The translations under genes and the position numbers were made by a program. Shown in pieces: positions 8,796-18,042 of a DNA stretch of 64,000 nucleotides. This DNA is from Achromobacter spanius (GTDB lineage: Bacteria; Pseudomonadota; Gammaproteobacteria; Burkholderiales; Burkholderiaceae_B), in contig NZ_CP025030.1 in the NCBI RefSeq assembly GCF_002812705.1, positions 124,001 to 188,000 of the forward strand, written 5' to 3'. Below the pieces are notes generated by a model, which was given only the letters and a program-made list of their open reading frames with translations, had not been told where the DNA came from and ran no database searches. Positions within the stretch are counted from its first letter, which is position 1. Every line of letters begins with the position of its first letter.

Positions 8796-9290
8796 TTACA
8801 GCAGGCCGGACTCCGCAAAGGAGAACGGGGCACCCTGGCCGACGATGATGTGGTCCAGTACCCGCACATCGATGAGCGCCAGCGCGGCCTGCAGTTGCTG
8901 GGTCAGCATGCGATCCGCGCTCGACGGCTCGGAAATGCCCGAGGGGTGCTGGTGCGCGAAGACCACCGCGGCGGCCTTCAACTCCAGCACACGCTGCACG
9001 ACGACACGCGGATAGACCGAAGTCGAGTTGATCGTGCCCCTGAACAACGGCTCGTAGGCCAGCACCTGGTGCATGCTGTCCAGGAACACCGCGGCGAATA
9101 TCTCATTGGGCTCGGCGACCAGCTTCACGCGCAGGTAGTCGCGCACGGCCGTGGGGTCGAGGAGTTTCGCACCCGCTTTGAAAACCCGCTTCTCCAGCAG
9201 TGCAATGGCTTGCTGGATGATCCAGTCCTCGTGTTGGGCAGCGATGGCGGAAAGCGACTCCAGGCAGGAGTCATTGACGACGAAAGACAT
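8796..9290 (-). CDS. radC: RadC-family JAB-domain protein
   Basis: This 164-residue protein has the RadC JAB/MPN core with the metal motif HQHPSGISEPSSAD at about 112-125. It is a common ICE and island gene of uncertain function, once linked to repair. The upstream in-frame Met at 9368 was rejected because GGAGG lies just before the ATG at 9290. The gene is flanked by a terminator downstream and by a structured three-hairpin element about 140 bp upstream, so it is probably an independent unit inside the transfer cluster. Confidence 0.9.
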   Translation of the reverse strand: MSFVVNDSCLESLSAIAAQHEDWIIQQAIALLEKRVFKAGAKLLDPTAVRDYLRVKLVAEPNEIFAAVFLDSMHQVLAYEPLFRGTINSTSVYPRVVVQRVLELKAAAVVFAHQHPSGISEPSSADRMLTQQLQAALALIDVRVLDHIIVGQGAPFSFAESGLL

Positions 9291-9404
9291 GGCGAACCTC
9301 CAGACGGTGAGATCGGAGGGCGCGCGCCCTGGGAGGGCAAGCCCTCCTGGGGAACGAACAAGGTGCATCCATCACCGCGGCAGCGGTGATCGTTCGCGGC
9401 CAGG

Positions 9405-9502
9405 ATGCGAGGCGAACGGGTTTCGGTCAGCGCAGTGGACTGCGCCGTAGCCTTGAAGACCGGGGCTACCTGGGCATGTCGCCGACGACGTCGGCAGGCA
9501 TT
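9405..9502 (-). ncRNA. Three-hairpin leader element, copy A (upstream of radC)
   Basis: Three stems lie in tandem: GCCGAC/GTCGGC (9481-9495), GTAGCC/GGCTAC (9447-9469) and CGCAGT/ACTGCG (9431-9444). Copies B, C and D (40770-40845, 46888-46955, 49899-49963) keep the layout while the stem sequences differ by paired changes. The element overlaps the last codons of the dsbA-like gene and lies about 140 bp before radC. A structured 5' untranslated element is inferred. Confidence 0.6.
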
Positions 9503-10233
9503 TCCGATGTAGTAGGTGTGGCGGCGGGATCGCCGGCCGCGAGCATGTCCATGGCCGACAGCAAGGCATCGCCCTCGATCGGACCCTGCAGTAGGATCGC
9601 CTTGCCGGTTTCGCGATCGTGCAGCCGCAGCGACGGCGTGGCGGTCACGCCGCTGCTCGTGGCTTCCGCCGTCTGGGTGCGGATCGGCGCCTCGGGCCGT
9701 TCGCTCGCCAGACACTGCTCGATGGCTGGCGTAAGGTCGGGGTACCGCAGGTCCTCGGGCAAGCCCTGGCCGTCGCTGCGCGTGTGGGCATAGACCCACT
9801 CGACAGCCTGCCAGAAGGCGGCATGGCCGCCAGATTCGCCGGCGCACTCCGCCAGGCTCGCTTCGGCAGACGCGGCCGGCTCATGCGCGGCCAACGGGAG
9901 GTGGTGCCATTGCAAGGCCACGTCCGCGTTGCCGGCCACCCAACGCTTGAGCACTGGGAAATAGGATCGGCAGAACGGGCATTCGAGGTCCGCGTAGAGC
10001 GTCAGCGTGAAACGCCCTTCCGGATTTCCCATCTGCCACGGAGGCCCGGCCACCTGCGTCACGCTGACCGGCGTTGAAGTCTGGGGAGTGGACTTGCCAG
10101 AATAGCGGGACACGAGCCAGATCAGCAGCAGCGCTACCAGCACGGCGGCCAACACCCAGGGCCAGCTGAGCCTCCAGCGCCGACGGCGGAACGCCTGTAC
10201 CTGCATCGGAATGGATGGGCGTTTCTGTTCCAT
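9466..10233 (-). CDS. Membrane-anchored DsbA/DsbG-like thiol-disulfide protein
   Basis: This 255-residue protein has an N-terminal anchor (about 22-43) and a periplasmic thioredoxin-fold domain with the active site CPFC (ADLECPFCRSYF, about residue 90) and a cis-Pro region VTATPSL near 199. It likely introduces or shuffles disulfides in Cys-rich mating-channel proteins such as TIGR03755 and TIGR03756. It follows the VirB4-type gene by 24 bp in the same operon. The C-terminal tail codons coincide with structured element A, so this stretch of DNA does double duty. Confidence 0.85.
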   Translation of the reverse strand: MEQKRPSIPMQVQAFRRRRWRLSWPWVLAAVLVALLLIWLVSRYSGKSTPQTSTPVSVTQVAGPPWQMGNPEGRFTLTLYADLECPFCRSYFPVLKRWVAGNADVALQWHHLPLAAHEPAASAEASLAECAGESGGHAAFWQAVEWVYAHTRSDGQGLPEDLRYPDLTPAIEQCLASERPEAPIRTQTAEATSSGVTATPSLRLHDRETGKAILLQGPIEGDALLSAMDMLAAGDPAATPTTSEMPADVVGDMPR

Positions 10234-10257
10234 GGCGTTCTCCGGTGTACGGCAGAT

Positions 10258-13149
10258 TCAGGGCAGGTCCAGGGTCGGCGACTCGATGCCACGTGCCCGG
10301 TCGATCTTCTCAGCCACCTTGAAGGCGGCATCCAGCTCGCTGACGCCGTGCTGCTGCATGAGCTGGTAGCGTTCTGCCTTCTCCTCGGGCTCGGTTTGCG
10401 CGAGCGCGAGGTAGAGACTTGGCGGCACGGCGCGGAACAGCACTTCCATGCTCTTGGAGAGGATGACGCCCTCGGTGAACTTGCCCGCTTCCTTGCGTGC
10501 GGAGAGCATCAGCGCCTTCTGCGCCGGCGAGAGTTCGCGGAACCTGGCGATCTTCTCCACTTCGTCCGGCGGCATCGACAGGCACACCCACCACTCGATC
10601 ATGTTGAGCATGGGCTCTGCGGCGCGCGGCAGATCGTCGATGTTTTGCGTCGCCAGCCAGAACCAGGCGCCCAACTTGCGCCACATTTTTGTAATTTTCA
10701 CGACATAGGGCGCGAGCAGCGGGTTCTTGGTGATGATGTGACCTTCGTCGGTCACGTTGACGATCGGCCGGCCCAGGTACTGGTCGCGCTCGGCGATGTT
10801 GTTCACCGTGCTGATCAGGCTGATGTAGGCGATGGAGAGCTGCGCGTTGTAGCCCTCGCGGGCATAGGTCGCCAGATCGACCAGCGTGATGTCGGCCTCG
10901 GGCCACGGCGTGCCGTCACGGTCGAACATCTCGCCGTCCGTGCCTTGGCAGAACATGTCCATCGCGTCCGCCATCTCCAGCAGCCGCACGCGCCGCATCT
11001 CGGGCAGCGTCGGGTCCTGGCCACGGGCGCGCAGCGCGTTGCGCACGTCGCGCGTGAGCACGGTGCGCTTTTCGGCCACGCAATGTTCGGCGGCGTCGAG
11101 GATGCACTGGCGGATCAGCGAGCGGTCGGCCCGCGTCATCCGCGCTTCTTCCTTGTCTTCGCCGCCCGTGATCATCAGCCGCGCTGTGATCTCCAGTTCG
11201 CCCAGCACGTCGCGCTGCTCGTCCGCTTCCATGGCCGAGGCATCGGGGGGCAGGTCTTCGTCCAGCGCGTCGGCATCGAGCGTCTGTACGTCGCTGGGCG
11301 TTTCGATCAGCCGGCGTGCGTCGGCGAACGGCGCCAGGCTGATGCCCGATCCGGGGGCCAGCTTGACCCGGTTCACGGTCAGGCCCAGGCGCCTGGCGAA
11401 GTCGCTGAACAGGCCGAAGCTGTTGCCGGCTTCCACGATGAAAAGCCGCGGCCGGTAGATGGCCGTCACCTGGTTCAGCAGGTTGTTGAGCGTGGCGGAC
11501 TTCCCCGAGCCGGTGGGGCCAAATAGAAACAGATGGGCATTCATCTGCCGATCCAACCTGTTCAAGGGGTCGAACGTAATCGGGCCGCCGCCGCGATTGA
11601 ACATCGTGATGCCGGGATGCCCCGTGCCCTGGGCGCGGCCCCATACTGGCGACAGGTTCGCCGCGTGCTGGGCGAACATCAGTTGCGTGTACCACCGGCG
11701 CCGGTCCTTGCCGGGGTTGTAGCAGCACGGCAGCCAGCGCAGGTAGCTGTTGAGCGGCGCCACCTCGTCGTCCTCGCGCACCGGCTGCAGGCCGGCGTTG
11801 AGCATCACGTTCGCGAGGTCCAGGCCGCGCCGATCCAGTTCCGCCTCGTCGCGCCCGCGTAGGTAGAACGCCAGAGTGCCCCGGTAGAGCTTGTGCGCGC
11901 TGCCGATCAGGGAGCGGGCTTCATGCACGTCCTTGAGCGTCTGCTCCGACGCCAGCGTCTCGCCCACAGCTTTCTTCGCCAGATGGTTGAGGTCCGATTC
12001 GAGGACGTCCTGCGGCGTGGCCACCATGGTGAGACACATCAAGGTGTCCTCGGGCATCTGGTCGAACAGCGTGTTGATCGCGTCCCCCTTGCGGGTCTCG
12101 CCGGTCAGGTGCCCGGTGCCGGGCGGCATGCGCAGCCGGTCGGTGATCAGCACGCGGTGCGGCATGCCGTCGAAGTACCAGGCCCCTTGCGCCACGTCCG
12201 AGCGCGGCTGCCCAAAGAACAGCCGCTGGCTGAAATCCCGCCCGCTCGCCAGCTCGATCTCGCCGGCCTCGCTTTCCTCGGTACTGTCCGGATAGCGCGC
12301 CAACGCGTAGAAGCGCTCCCGGTCCTCCACCCCAGGCCCGAGCAGCGTGGGGCGCGGGTTGAACCACCGCAGCAGCCAGTCGTGGACGTCGGCCGCGACC
12401 ATGCGCCGGGCCTGGATGCCGGCGTTCGCCAGGCCGCCGCACAGGCGGTCGCAGACGATGCCCAGCATCTGCTCGGGTGTCTGGCCGCGGCGGTTTGCCT
12501 GTCCCTGTCCGCTCGCGCGGCGGTACACCACCATGCGCACGCGCCGCGTCTGGCCGCGCCAGCGCAGCCGCGTGACCACCGTGTCCTCGAACAGGCCGCC
12601 GGGCTTGGCCACAGCGCGCAGGTGGTGGCCGAAGAAGCGCAGGTAGAACTCGGTGAACGCCGAGCCGCGCGCACGTGGCTGCACGTAATCGCGCAAGGTC
12701 TGCATGTACTGGTCGAAGCTCGGTTCGTCCTGGGCATAGAGCTGGAGCACCCACGGGTTCTCGTCCAGTTCATCGAAGCTGTCCTGAAGCGCGTTTTCCA
12801 GGGCGTCGCGGGCATGCGCGAGCCAGCCGGGTTCCCGGCCTTCGGTGCCCAGCGGCACCAGCTCGTAGAAGGCGGCCACCGATTGGCCGTCCTCCAGGAG
12901 CATCGATTTCGACTCGGGCAAGAACTCCACCCAGGGCAGCAGTTCCACGAAGGACGGTGCGACGTCGTACAGCGCCTGCTCGTCGGCCACGGTCGCCGGC
13001 TTGCGGCCCTGGACCGCGGCGCCGGGTGCGGGGATGCCGGCTTGCTGCAAGGCCTCGACGTGGCGCTGCCAGCCGTCCGGCTGCTCGTCGGCGGCGGTGT
13101 CTTCGGCGCTGACGGCAGCCAGCTTCGGCCATGGAAGTTTCCACCGCAT
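10258..13149 (-). CDS. VirB4/TraC-type conjugative transfer ATPase (TIGR03744)
   Basis: This 963-residue cytoplasmic ATPase should power assembly and transport by the type IV secretion system. The Walker A motif GPTGSGKSATLN lies at about residue 540, and a Walker B-like stretch IVNVTDEGH follows near 810. Length and architecture fit TIGR03744 (PFL_4706 family, TraC-like). The ATG overlaps the stop of the lipoprotein gene (ATGA at 13149), showing translational coupling. Confidence 0.9.
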   Translation of the reverse strand: MRWKLPWPKLAAVSAEDTAADEQPDGWQRHVEALQQAGIPAPGAAVQGRKPATVADEQALYDVAPSFVELLPWVEFLPESKSMLLEDGQSVAAFYELVPLGTEGREPGWLAHARDALENALQDSFDELDENPWVLQLYAQDEPSFDQYMQTLRDYVQPRARGSAFTEFYLRFFGHHLRAVAKPGGLFEDTVVTRLRWRGQTRRVRMVVYRRASGQGQANRRGQTPEQMLGIVCDRLCGGLANAGIQARRMVAADVHDWLLRWFNPRPTLLGPGVEDRERFYALARYPDSTEESEAGEIELASGRDFSQRLFFGQPRSDVAQGAWYFDGMPHRVLITDRLRMPPGTGHLTGETRKGDAINTLFDQMPEDTLMCLTMVATPQDVLESDLNHLAKKAVGETLASEQTLKDVHEARSLIGSAHKLYRGTLAFYLRGRDEAELDRRGLDLANVMLNAGLQPVREDDEVAPLNSYLRWLPCCYNPGKDRRRWYTQLMFAQHAANLSPVWGRAQGTGHPGITMFNRGGGPITFDPLNRLDRQMNAHLFLFGPTGSGKSATLNNLLNQVTAIYRPRLFIVEAGNSFGLFSDFARRLGLTVNRVKLAPGSGISLAPFADARRLIETPSDVQTLDADALDEDLPPDASAMEADEQRDVLGELEITARLMITGGEDKEEARMTRADRSLIRQCILDAAEHCVAEKRTVLTRDVRNALRARGQDPTLPEMRRVRLLEMADAMDMFCQGTDGEMFDRDGTPWPEADITLVDLATYAREGYNAQLSIAYISLISTVNNIAERDQYLGRPIVNVTDEGHIITKNPLLAPYVVKITKMWRKLGAWFWLATQNIDDLPRAAEPMLNMIEWWVCLSMPPDEVEKIARFRELSPAQKALMLSARKEAGKFTEGVILSKSMEVLFRAVPPSLYLALAQTEPEEKAERYQLMQQHGVSELDAAFKVAEKIDRARGIESPTLDLP

Positions 13150-13598
13150 CAGTAGTCCTCCGTCCTCTCGCCAGGCATCGCGTACTGCACGCGCTGGTAC
13201 AAGGGGAAAACCGTCGTGTAGCCCGGCACGGGAACGGGGTCGGTGCCGGCCAGGTGCGGGTACACGTACATCACGAGATCGGGATTGGGCAGACGCTGGA
13301 ACTGGCGGTGAACCTCATTGCGCGCGGTGCGCGTGTAGCGCATCTGCTCGACAGGTGCGGCCTGCACGTCGGCGTCGGTCAGGGGCCGACGCAGGCTCTG
13401 GCGCGCATCGAGCAACTGGCGGCCGGCGTTCCGTCCGGCTGCGCCACCGCCGTCGCCGGCCTCCTGCTGCCAGATGTCCATCATCGTGCGGTCACCGTGG
13501 GTCAACAGCTTTTCCTTGCTGGTGGCGCAGCCGGCGAGCACCGCGACGGCGAGGGCCAGTGCTAGGCCACGGGCCAGGTTAGTCAAGTTCAAGGGCAT
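13149..13598 (-). CDS. TIGR03751 family conjugative-region lipoprotein
   Basis: This 149-residue protein carries a lipoprotein signal with lipobox LAGC (ALAVAVLAGCATSKEK). It should be anchored in the outer membrane, a TraV/VirB7-like role. The in-frame extension back to 13883 was rejected because AGGAG precedes the ATG at 13598 and the extension is antisense noise. The start lies 20 bp inside the end of the TIGR03752 gene. The mature region is Arg/Gln-rich with a Pro-rich C-terminus. Confidence 0.85.
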   Translation of the reverse strand: MPLNLTNLARGLALALAVAVLAGCATSKEKLLTHGDRTMMDIWQQEAGDGGGAAGRNAGRQLLDARQSLRRPLTDADVQAAPVEQMRYTRTARNEVHRQFQRLPNPDLVMYVYPHLAGTDPVPVPGYTTVFPLYQRVQYAMPGERTEDY

Positions 13599-14997
13599 GG
13601 CTTTCTCCTGCGCGGTGATCGACCTTGCGGCCTTCGGGATCGAAGTCGATGGCGAGCGGCTTTTCGAGGTGGACGGCAACCTTGGCGCCGGGTTGGACAT
13701 AGACGGCGGCGAAGGCTTGGCCGTAGAGCTTGTTGACCCAGGCCGACATGTCCCGGACACCGCCCGCGAGAATCTGGCCGACCGCTTCTTGGCCGGTGAT
13801 GCCCACGGTGCCGATGGAGCCGTCCGAGCCGACATAGGACATGCGGCCGCTGCCACTCTCGATGAGCGAGGCCACACCGGCACCGGCCGCGGTGATCAGG
13901 GCCTGCGAGCCGAGGTATTGCTGGGCGTTGCTGCGCCGCTCGCCGCTGACGCAAGGAATGCCGTGGGGATCGCTGATCCAGCCCAAGCCGTCGCGCTGTT
14001 GGTTGTTCTGCTGGTTGCCCTCGCGGTCTTCGGGGATCGTGCGAATCGTGCCGTCGTTGAAGACGAACGTGATGCTGCGCACCTGACCTCGCACGCACGA
14101 GAGCGTCCAGTCGCCCGAGGCGGTGCCGCTGAACACGGCGCCGGCCACGTCGGGAATGTCGATGCCATTGGCGGTCAGGTTGTCCGGCCCGACCAGAACT
14201 TTGAACGGATAGGGATCGTTGACCGTGCCGTCGATCGGCACGCGGCCGATCAGGGCCGTCATCGCCACCGATCCCATTAGCGTCGAGTTGGTCGGCACGG
14301 TATAGACCGGCTTGGCATTCTTGACCCCGGCGGCGCGGGCGCCCGCGTTGGCCACGGTTTCAGCGGTGGTTTCGAGCGTGCTCTGCGCCGGGCCGAAGCT
14401 CGTGGGGAAGCTCATGCCGCCGCTCGCGCCACGCCCCCCGTTGCGCCCCTCGGCGGGCTTTGCGTCGTCCGGCTCGACCCACCGCACGCCGCCCTCCATG
14501 CCGGCCTCGTCGCCGCCCTGCAGCCCCAGGCCCACGGGCAGGTCCGCATGGCCGCCGCCGCGCCCGCCGATGCTGTCCAGGCGCCGCTGCAGGTCGGCGA
14601 GCAGCCCTTCGGTCTGCTGGCGCGCGCTGGCCGCCTGCTCTTGGTCGCGGCGCAGGTTGGACCGCTCGGATTCGAGCGCCGAGTTGATGCGCTGGTCGAT
14701 GGAGTTCTCGCGCTGGCGCAGCCGCTGGTTCTCTTCACGCTGCGACTTGTTGTCCGAGAGCGCGGTCTGAAGCTCGGTGCGCAACTGCTTCACTTGGGCA
14801 ACGAGCGTCGCCACGGTGTCGCGCGGGGTGTCGCCTTCGATGCCCAGCGCCTTCATTTCCTCGGGCGTGAGCTGGGCGCCGTTGTCCGCCACGGGTGGCG
14901 CCGTGCCGCCTCCACCCGAGAACAGCCGGATACCGGCGAACAGCACCAGGATGGCGACAGGGATCATCAGCCACTTGAGCAGGCCGTTACTGCGCAT
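13579..14997 (-). CDS. TIGR03752 family ICE protein (TraB/VirB10-like)
   Basis: This 472-residue protein fits TIGR03752 (PFL_4705 family), the TraB/VirB10-like envelope-spanning scaffold. It has one N-terminal membrane segment (about 9-27), a coiled-coil at about 65-140 (Arg/Glu/Gln-rich heptads), a Gly/Pro linker and a C-terminal beta-rich domain from about 200. It sits between the TIGR03749 gene (11-bp overlap) and the lipoprotein gene, a TraK-TraB-TraV-like order. Confidence 0.87.
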   Translation of the reverse strand: MRSNGLLKWLMIPVAILVLFAGIRLFSGGGGTAPPVADNGAQLTPEEMKALGIEGDTPRDTVATLVAQVKQLRTELQTALSDNKSQREENQRLRQRENSIDQRINSALESERSNLRRDQEQAASARQQTEGLLADLQRRLDSIGGRGGGHADLPVGLGLQGGDEAGMEGGVRWVEPDDAKPAEGRNGGRGASGGMSFPTSFGPAQSTLETTAETVANAGARAAGVKNAKPVYTVPTNSTLMGSVAMTALIGRVPIDGTVNDPYPFKVLVGPDNLTANGIDIPDVAGAVFSGTASGDWTLSCVRGQVRSITFVFNDGTIRTIPEDREGNQQNNQQRDGLGWISDPHGIPCVSGERRSNAQQYLGSQALITAAGAGVASLIESGSGRMSYVGSDGSIGTVGITGQEAVGQILAGGVRDMSAWVNKLYGQAFAAVYVQPGAKVAVHLEKPLAIDFDPEGRKVDHRAGESHALELD

Positions 14998-15898
14998 GGC
15001 GGGCCTCCTTGGCGTTCTCGTCGCCGTCCGGCTGCGGCAGATGCACGGCAGGGTCGAAGCGGTGAATCGCCGGCAGCAGCGACTGCGCGAGGCCGCGGCC
15101 GCGCGTGACCAGGTACAGCACGGTCGTGTCCTCGGTCGTGCCGCGCGGGCCCAGCGCCTCGTGCTGGAAGGTGGCGGTGAGGAAATCGCCTTGCAGCACG
15201 CGCGGGTCGAGCGCGACCCAGTCGGCGCCGGTGTTGGTGAGGCGCACGGCAGTCACCCATTGGTCTTCCAGGCGCCACGACGCGAGCACGGCCGCGCGCA
15301 CCGGCAGCGTTGGCATCAGTGTGTCCAGGTCGAGGTCGCGGGGAAGGTTGACCCGCATGACGCCCGGAAGCGGCTCGACGGTGCGCAGCGGTGCGTAGAG
15401 GTTCTGCGCGGCGAAGCGCGTCAGCACGACAGGGACCGGAGTTTCGCGCCGCGCGGTCCGCGCACCTGCCTGGCCCTGGGCGCGTGCCGGGGCCTCGGCA
15501 CTGTCGGCCTGCTCGCCATAGCGTCCCGGTGCGCTGTCACCCTCGACGATGCGCACCGGCTCCAGCTCGGCTTCCCCGTCCTTGGGCGGTTCGGCTGCGA
15601 TGTCCAGCAGGATCAGCGCGCCCGTGTCGGCGTCCTGCAGTTGCAACCGCGTGGGCTCGATCGGCTCGCTGGCACGCAGGTACACCGCGCCGCCCGCACT
15701 CTGCACGCGCAGGCGTTTGCCCACGCCTGCGGGCACGCCCACGCGCACGTTCCGGTCGATGAATACGATGCGTTCCTGACCGACCTTCAGCGGCACTGCC
15801 AGTGGCATGCGTTCCCAACGCAGGATCTCCACCGCCTGGGCGACGGGTGCCGCGGCCACGGCCAGTAGCCCCAGCAGCGCGAGTACAGGATGCTTCAT
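14987..15898 (-). CDS. TIGR03749 family ICE protein (TraK/VirB9-like)
   Basis: This 303-residue protein has a signal peptide ending near AQAVE (residue 23) and a beta-rich secretin-like region, fitting TIGR03749 (PFL_4704 family). By analogy with TraK/VirB9 it would form part of the outer-membrane core complex with the TIGR03752 and TIGR03751 products. ATGA-type coupling links it to the upstream TIGR03746 gene (15895-15898). Confidence 0.85.
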   Translation of the reverse strand: MKHPVLALLGLLAVAAAPVAQAVEILRWERMPLAVPLKVGQERIVFIDRNVRVGVPAGVGKRLRVQSAGGAVYLRASEPIEPTRLQLQDADTGALILLDIAAEPPKDGEAELEPVRIVEGDSAPGRYGEQADSAEAPARAQGQAGARTARRETPVPVVLTRFAAQNLYAPLRTVEPLPGVMRVNLPRDLDLDTLMPTLPVRAAVLASWRLEDQWVTAVRLTNTGADWVALDPRVLQGDFLTATFQHEALGPRGTTEDTTVLYLVTRGRGLAQSLLPAIHRFDPAVHLPQPDGDENAKEARHAQ

Positions 15899-16587
15899 GG
15901 GGTGTTTCCTCCTTGAGGCGCTTGCGGATTCAGGTCACTCGGCGCCGGGCGCGCCGGCTCCGGTGCACTGATGCGCTGGGGCGCGCCTTCGTAGCAGTCC
16001 AGCGCCAGGCCGAACGGGTTGCGGGCGGGATCGACGTCCACCCGCGTGACCTTGATCGGATAGCGCACCAGGGCGCGTTTGACCTGCTCGGCGCCGTAGT
16101 ACTCGTCCGCCGTGATGTCCAGCGTCACCACCCAGTCGCGATCGGATACGGTGCGCACGCGCGCCGTGGGGTCGTCGCCATAGCCGCGGCCGGGAATCTC
16201 GTAGATGCCGCGCACGCGCTGACGCAGCTCGCCCGTGGAGCGGCGGTAGTCATAGTCCGCCCGCAGGAAGGCCTGGCAGGACGGGGTGAGGTACGGCGAG
16301 AGCGTATGGAGGTTGCGCGAGTAGTCTTCTTCGCCATTGGTCGGCCAGCGGTTCAGCGTCTGGAACACGTAGAACGTGAACGCATAGACCGATTCGGGCG
16401 GCACTTCCCACCACTTGCGGGTACTGCCAGAGCGCAGGTCGGGCGGGACGTGGATGGTCAGGTCGCGCGGCGCGCTCCACCAGCCGCCGCCCATGACCAG
16501 GGCGACAATGACCAGCGCGCCCGCGCCCAGGCGCAAGGTCTTGATGTGCGCCTGCAGGTGGGCGATCTCGTTCTTGAAGCGGCTCAT
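15895..16587 (-). CDS. TIGR03746 family ICE protein (TraE/VirB8-like)
   Basis: This 230-residue bitopic membrane protein fits TIGR03746 (PFL_4703 family). It has a short cytoplasmic start, one membrane segment at about 20-40 (GAGALVIVALVMGGGWW) and a periplasmic VirB8-like domain. The start at 16587 is preferred to upstream Mets because it overlaps the TIGR03750 stop (16584-16586). It probably bridges the inner-membrane complex and the TraK/TraB-like core. Confidence 0.85.
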   Translation of the reverse strand: MSRFKNEIAHLQAHIKTLRLGAGALVIVALVMGGGWWSAPRDLTIHVPPDLRSGSTRKWWEVPPESVYAFTFYVFQTLNRWPTNGEEDYSRNLHTLSPYLTPSCQAFLRADYDYRRSTGELRQRVRGIYEIPGRGYGDDPTARVRTVSDRDWVVTLDITADEYYGAEQVKRALVRYPIKVTRVDVDPARNPFGLALDCYEGAPQRISAPEPARPAPSDLNPQAPQGGNTP

Positions 16588-16982
16588 CGCATGCTCCTGC
16601 GGGTGGACCAGAAGCCCGAGCGCGAGATCAGCACGTGGCCGCCCACCCAGCCGGCCATCAGCGGATGGCGCGTTGCGATGCGCCACTGCAACTGTCGATA
16701 CAGCCAGGTGTCGGGGCGCCCACGCTTGAGGCGGCGCAGGATGCCGCCGCCGATGAACACGCCCAAGGCCACGCCCAGGACAACGAACGTCGGTGCGATG
16801 GCGATCGTGCGGAACACCCACGAAAGCGGCGCGCCGACCAGCAGGCCGGCCGCGCCGGACAGGCCGCAGCAGATCCACAGCTCGTCGGCGGTGAGGCCGC
16901 GCACGACCACGGGATGGCGGTTGAGCCGGTGCGGAAGGAACGTGACCGTCCCGTCCGCACGGACGTGCTGCTGCTCGGACAT
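16584..16982 (-). CDS. TIGR03750 family conjugal transfer protein (TraL-like)
   Basis: This 132-residue protein has two close membrane segments (about 33-55 and 62-82) within a basic sequence, as in TraL/VirB3-like proteins. The ATG at 16982 is used instead of the in-frame one at 17084, which would overlap the upstream gene. It lies 11 bp downstream of the TIGR03745 gene. Confidence 0.82.
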   Translation of the reverse strand: MSEQQHVRADGTVTFLPHRLNRHPVVVRGLTADELWICCGLSGAAGLLVGAPLSWVFRTIAIAPTFVVLGVALGVFIGGGILRRLKRGRPDTWLYRQLQWRIATRHPLMAGWVGGHVLISRSGFWSTRRSMR

Positions 16983-16993
16983 ACCGGCCTCGC

Positions 16994-17353
16994 TTACAGG
17001 ATGCCGGTGGCTTCGGTGAGCAGCCAGATGCCGATCACGAGCAGCACGGCGCCGATGGCGACCGTGAGGCCGAATTGGCCCCACGTCTTGCGGCCGGTGT
17101 GGATCTCCGCGTAGGTGCCGTAGGCGTGGTAGCAGACGCCGATGAACATCGACGCCACCACCAGCAGGGCCACGAGCATGATGATGTCGTAGCCGTAGTT
17201 GCGGATGGTCTCCATGATGCCGTTGCCGGTGCCGCGCGTCGGGTTCTCCAACTGCGGCAGACCTTGCGCGAACGACAGTGCGGGCAGCGCGGCGGCGCCC
17301 AGGGCCACGGCGGCGCGCTGGGCAAAACGGGAAGTGAGGTTGCGGTTGTGCAT
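16994..17353 (-). CDS. TIGR03745 family ICE membrane protein (candidate pilin-like)
   Basis: This 119-residue protein has a signal peptide (to ALSFAQ, about residue 30) and two hydrophobic segments (about 54-76 and 92-112) separated by a short basic loop. That is the layout of VirB2/TraA-type pilins, and TIGR03745 occupies the corresponding slot. The start at 17353 has AAAGG six bases before it; an ATG at 17368 is an alternative. A pilin-subunit role is inferred. Confidence 0.8.
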   Translation of the reverse strand: MHNRNLTSRFAQRAAVALGAAALPALSFAQGLPQLENPTRGTGNGIMETIRNYGYDIIMLVALLVVASMFIGVCYHAYGTYAEIHTGRKTWGQFGLTVAIGAVLLVIGIWLLTEATGIL

Positions 17354-17369
17354 GGTCGGGCCTTTCATG

Positions 17370-17603
17370 TCAGGACAGGAGGAAGAAACTCAGGACGAGG
17401 TACATCGCGACGAAGCGGATGCAGACGCCGAGGAACTGGCGCTGGTTGAGGCGGCTCTCGGACCACCCCACATAGGCCGTTCGGATGGCCCAGACGCCCC
17501 ACACGAGCAGGACCGCGAACACGACGCCGACCAGGACGGTCGCCATCGCGGAAGGCGCGATACCGCTGTTGGCTTGAAATGCCGAGACCTGGGCGCCGTT
17601 CAT
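17370..17603 (-). CDS. TIGR03758 family ICE membrane protein
   Basis: This 77-residue protein has two membrane segments (about 20-42 and 60-76) and fits TIGR03758 (PFL_4701 family). Its ATG overlaps the RAQPRD stop (ATGA at 17600-17603). Together with the neighbouring TIGR03745 protein it forms a pair of tiny membrane proteins at the head of the operon. Confidence 0.82.
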   Translation of the reverse strand: MNGAQVSAFQANSGIAPSAMATVLVGVVFAVLLVWGVWAIRTAYVGWSESRLNQRQFLGVCIRFVAMYLVLSFFLLS

Positions 17604-17983
17604 TGCTCGCCCTCCGCAGTCGTCTTCGGCGATGGCGAAGCGGCCCGCTCGGTGCGGTAGTCGCCGGCCAGTTCGGAGGGGTCGCGCGGCTGAGCGCGTG
17701 ATGGCGTCAGGTGGAACTGGATGCCGGCGCGCACGCGCGCCAGGTCAGCCAGCAGCCGTGGGTAATCGAAGTGGTAGCGCTCGCCCGGCTGGATGGGGGC
17801 ATGCGCGGCGCTGTCCGCGACGGTGCGTTCCAGCGCGTCGAGCTGGCGCAGCGCGGCGACCAACTCCTGGCGCTGCGCCGGGGACTCGGCCAATGCCATC
17901 GGGGACTGGCCCAGCACGAGGGCCGTCACGAAAAAAGTGGGCACGCCGCGATGCGCGGCGCGCAGCCAGATCGAAGCCACCAT
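17600..17983 (-). CDS. RAQPRD family ICE protein
   Basis: This 127-residue exported protein contains the literal family motif RAQPRD at about 100-105. It has a signal peptide ending near ALAESPAQ (residue 33) and a helical mature part. The family (TIGR01690) marks the start of the transfer operon in many ICEs. Here it is the first minus-strand gene after the defence cargo, and so is probably the first gene of a long operon down to the dsbA-like gene. Function is unknown. Confidence 0.85.
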   Translation of the reverse strand: MVASIWLRAAHRGVPTFFVTALVLGQSPMALAESPAQRQELVAALRQLDALERTVADSAAHAPIQPGERYHFDYPRLLADLARVRAGIQFHLTPSRAQPRDPSELAGDYRTERAASPSPKTTAEGEQ

Positions 17984-18042
17984 CGCGCCATTCCTGTGTG
18001 ATCAGCAATGGGTTGATCGTGGAGATCAGGGCTGTTTCAGGC

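Noticed and set aside
8796..9290. radC as part of a defence system
   Set aside because: RadC homologues are common single genes in ICEs, and nothing around this one is defence-related.
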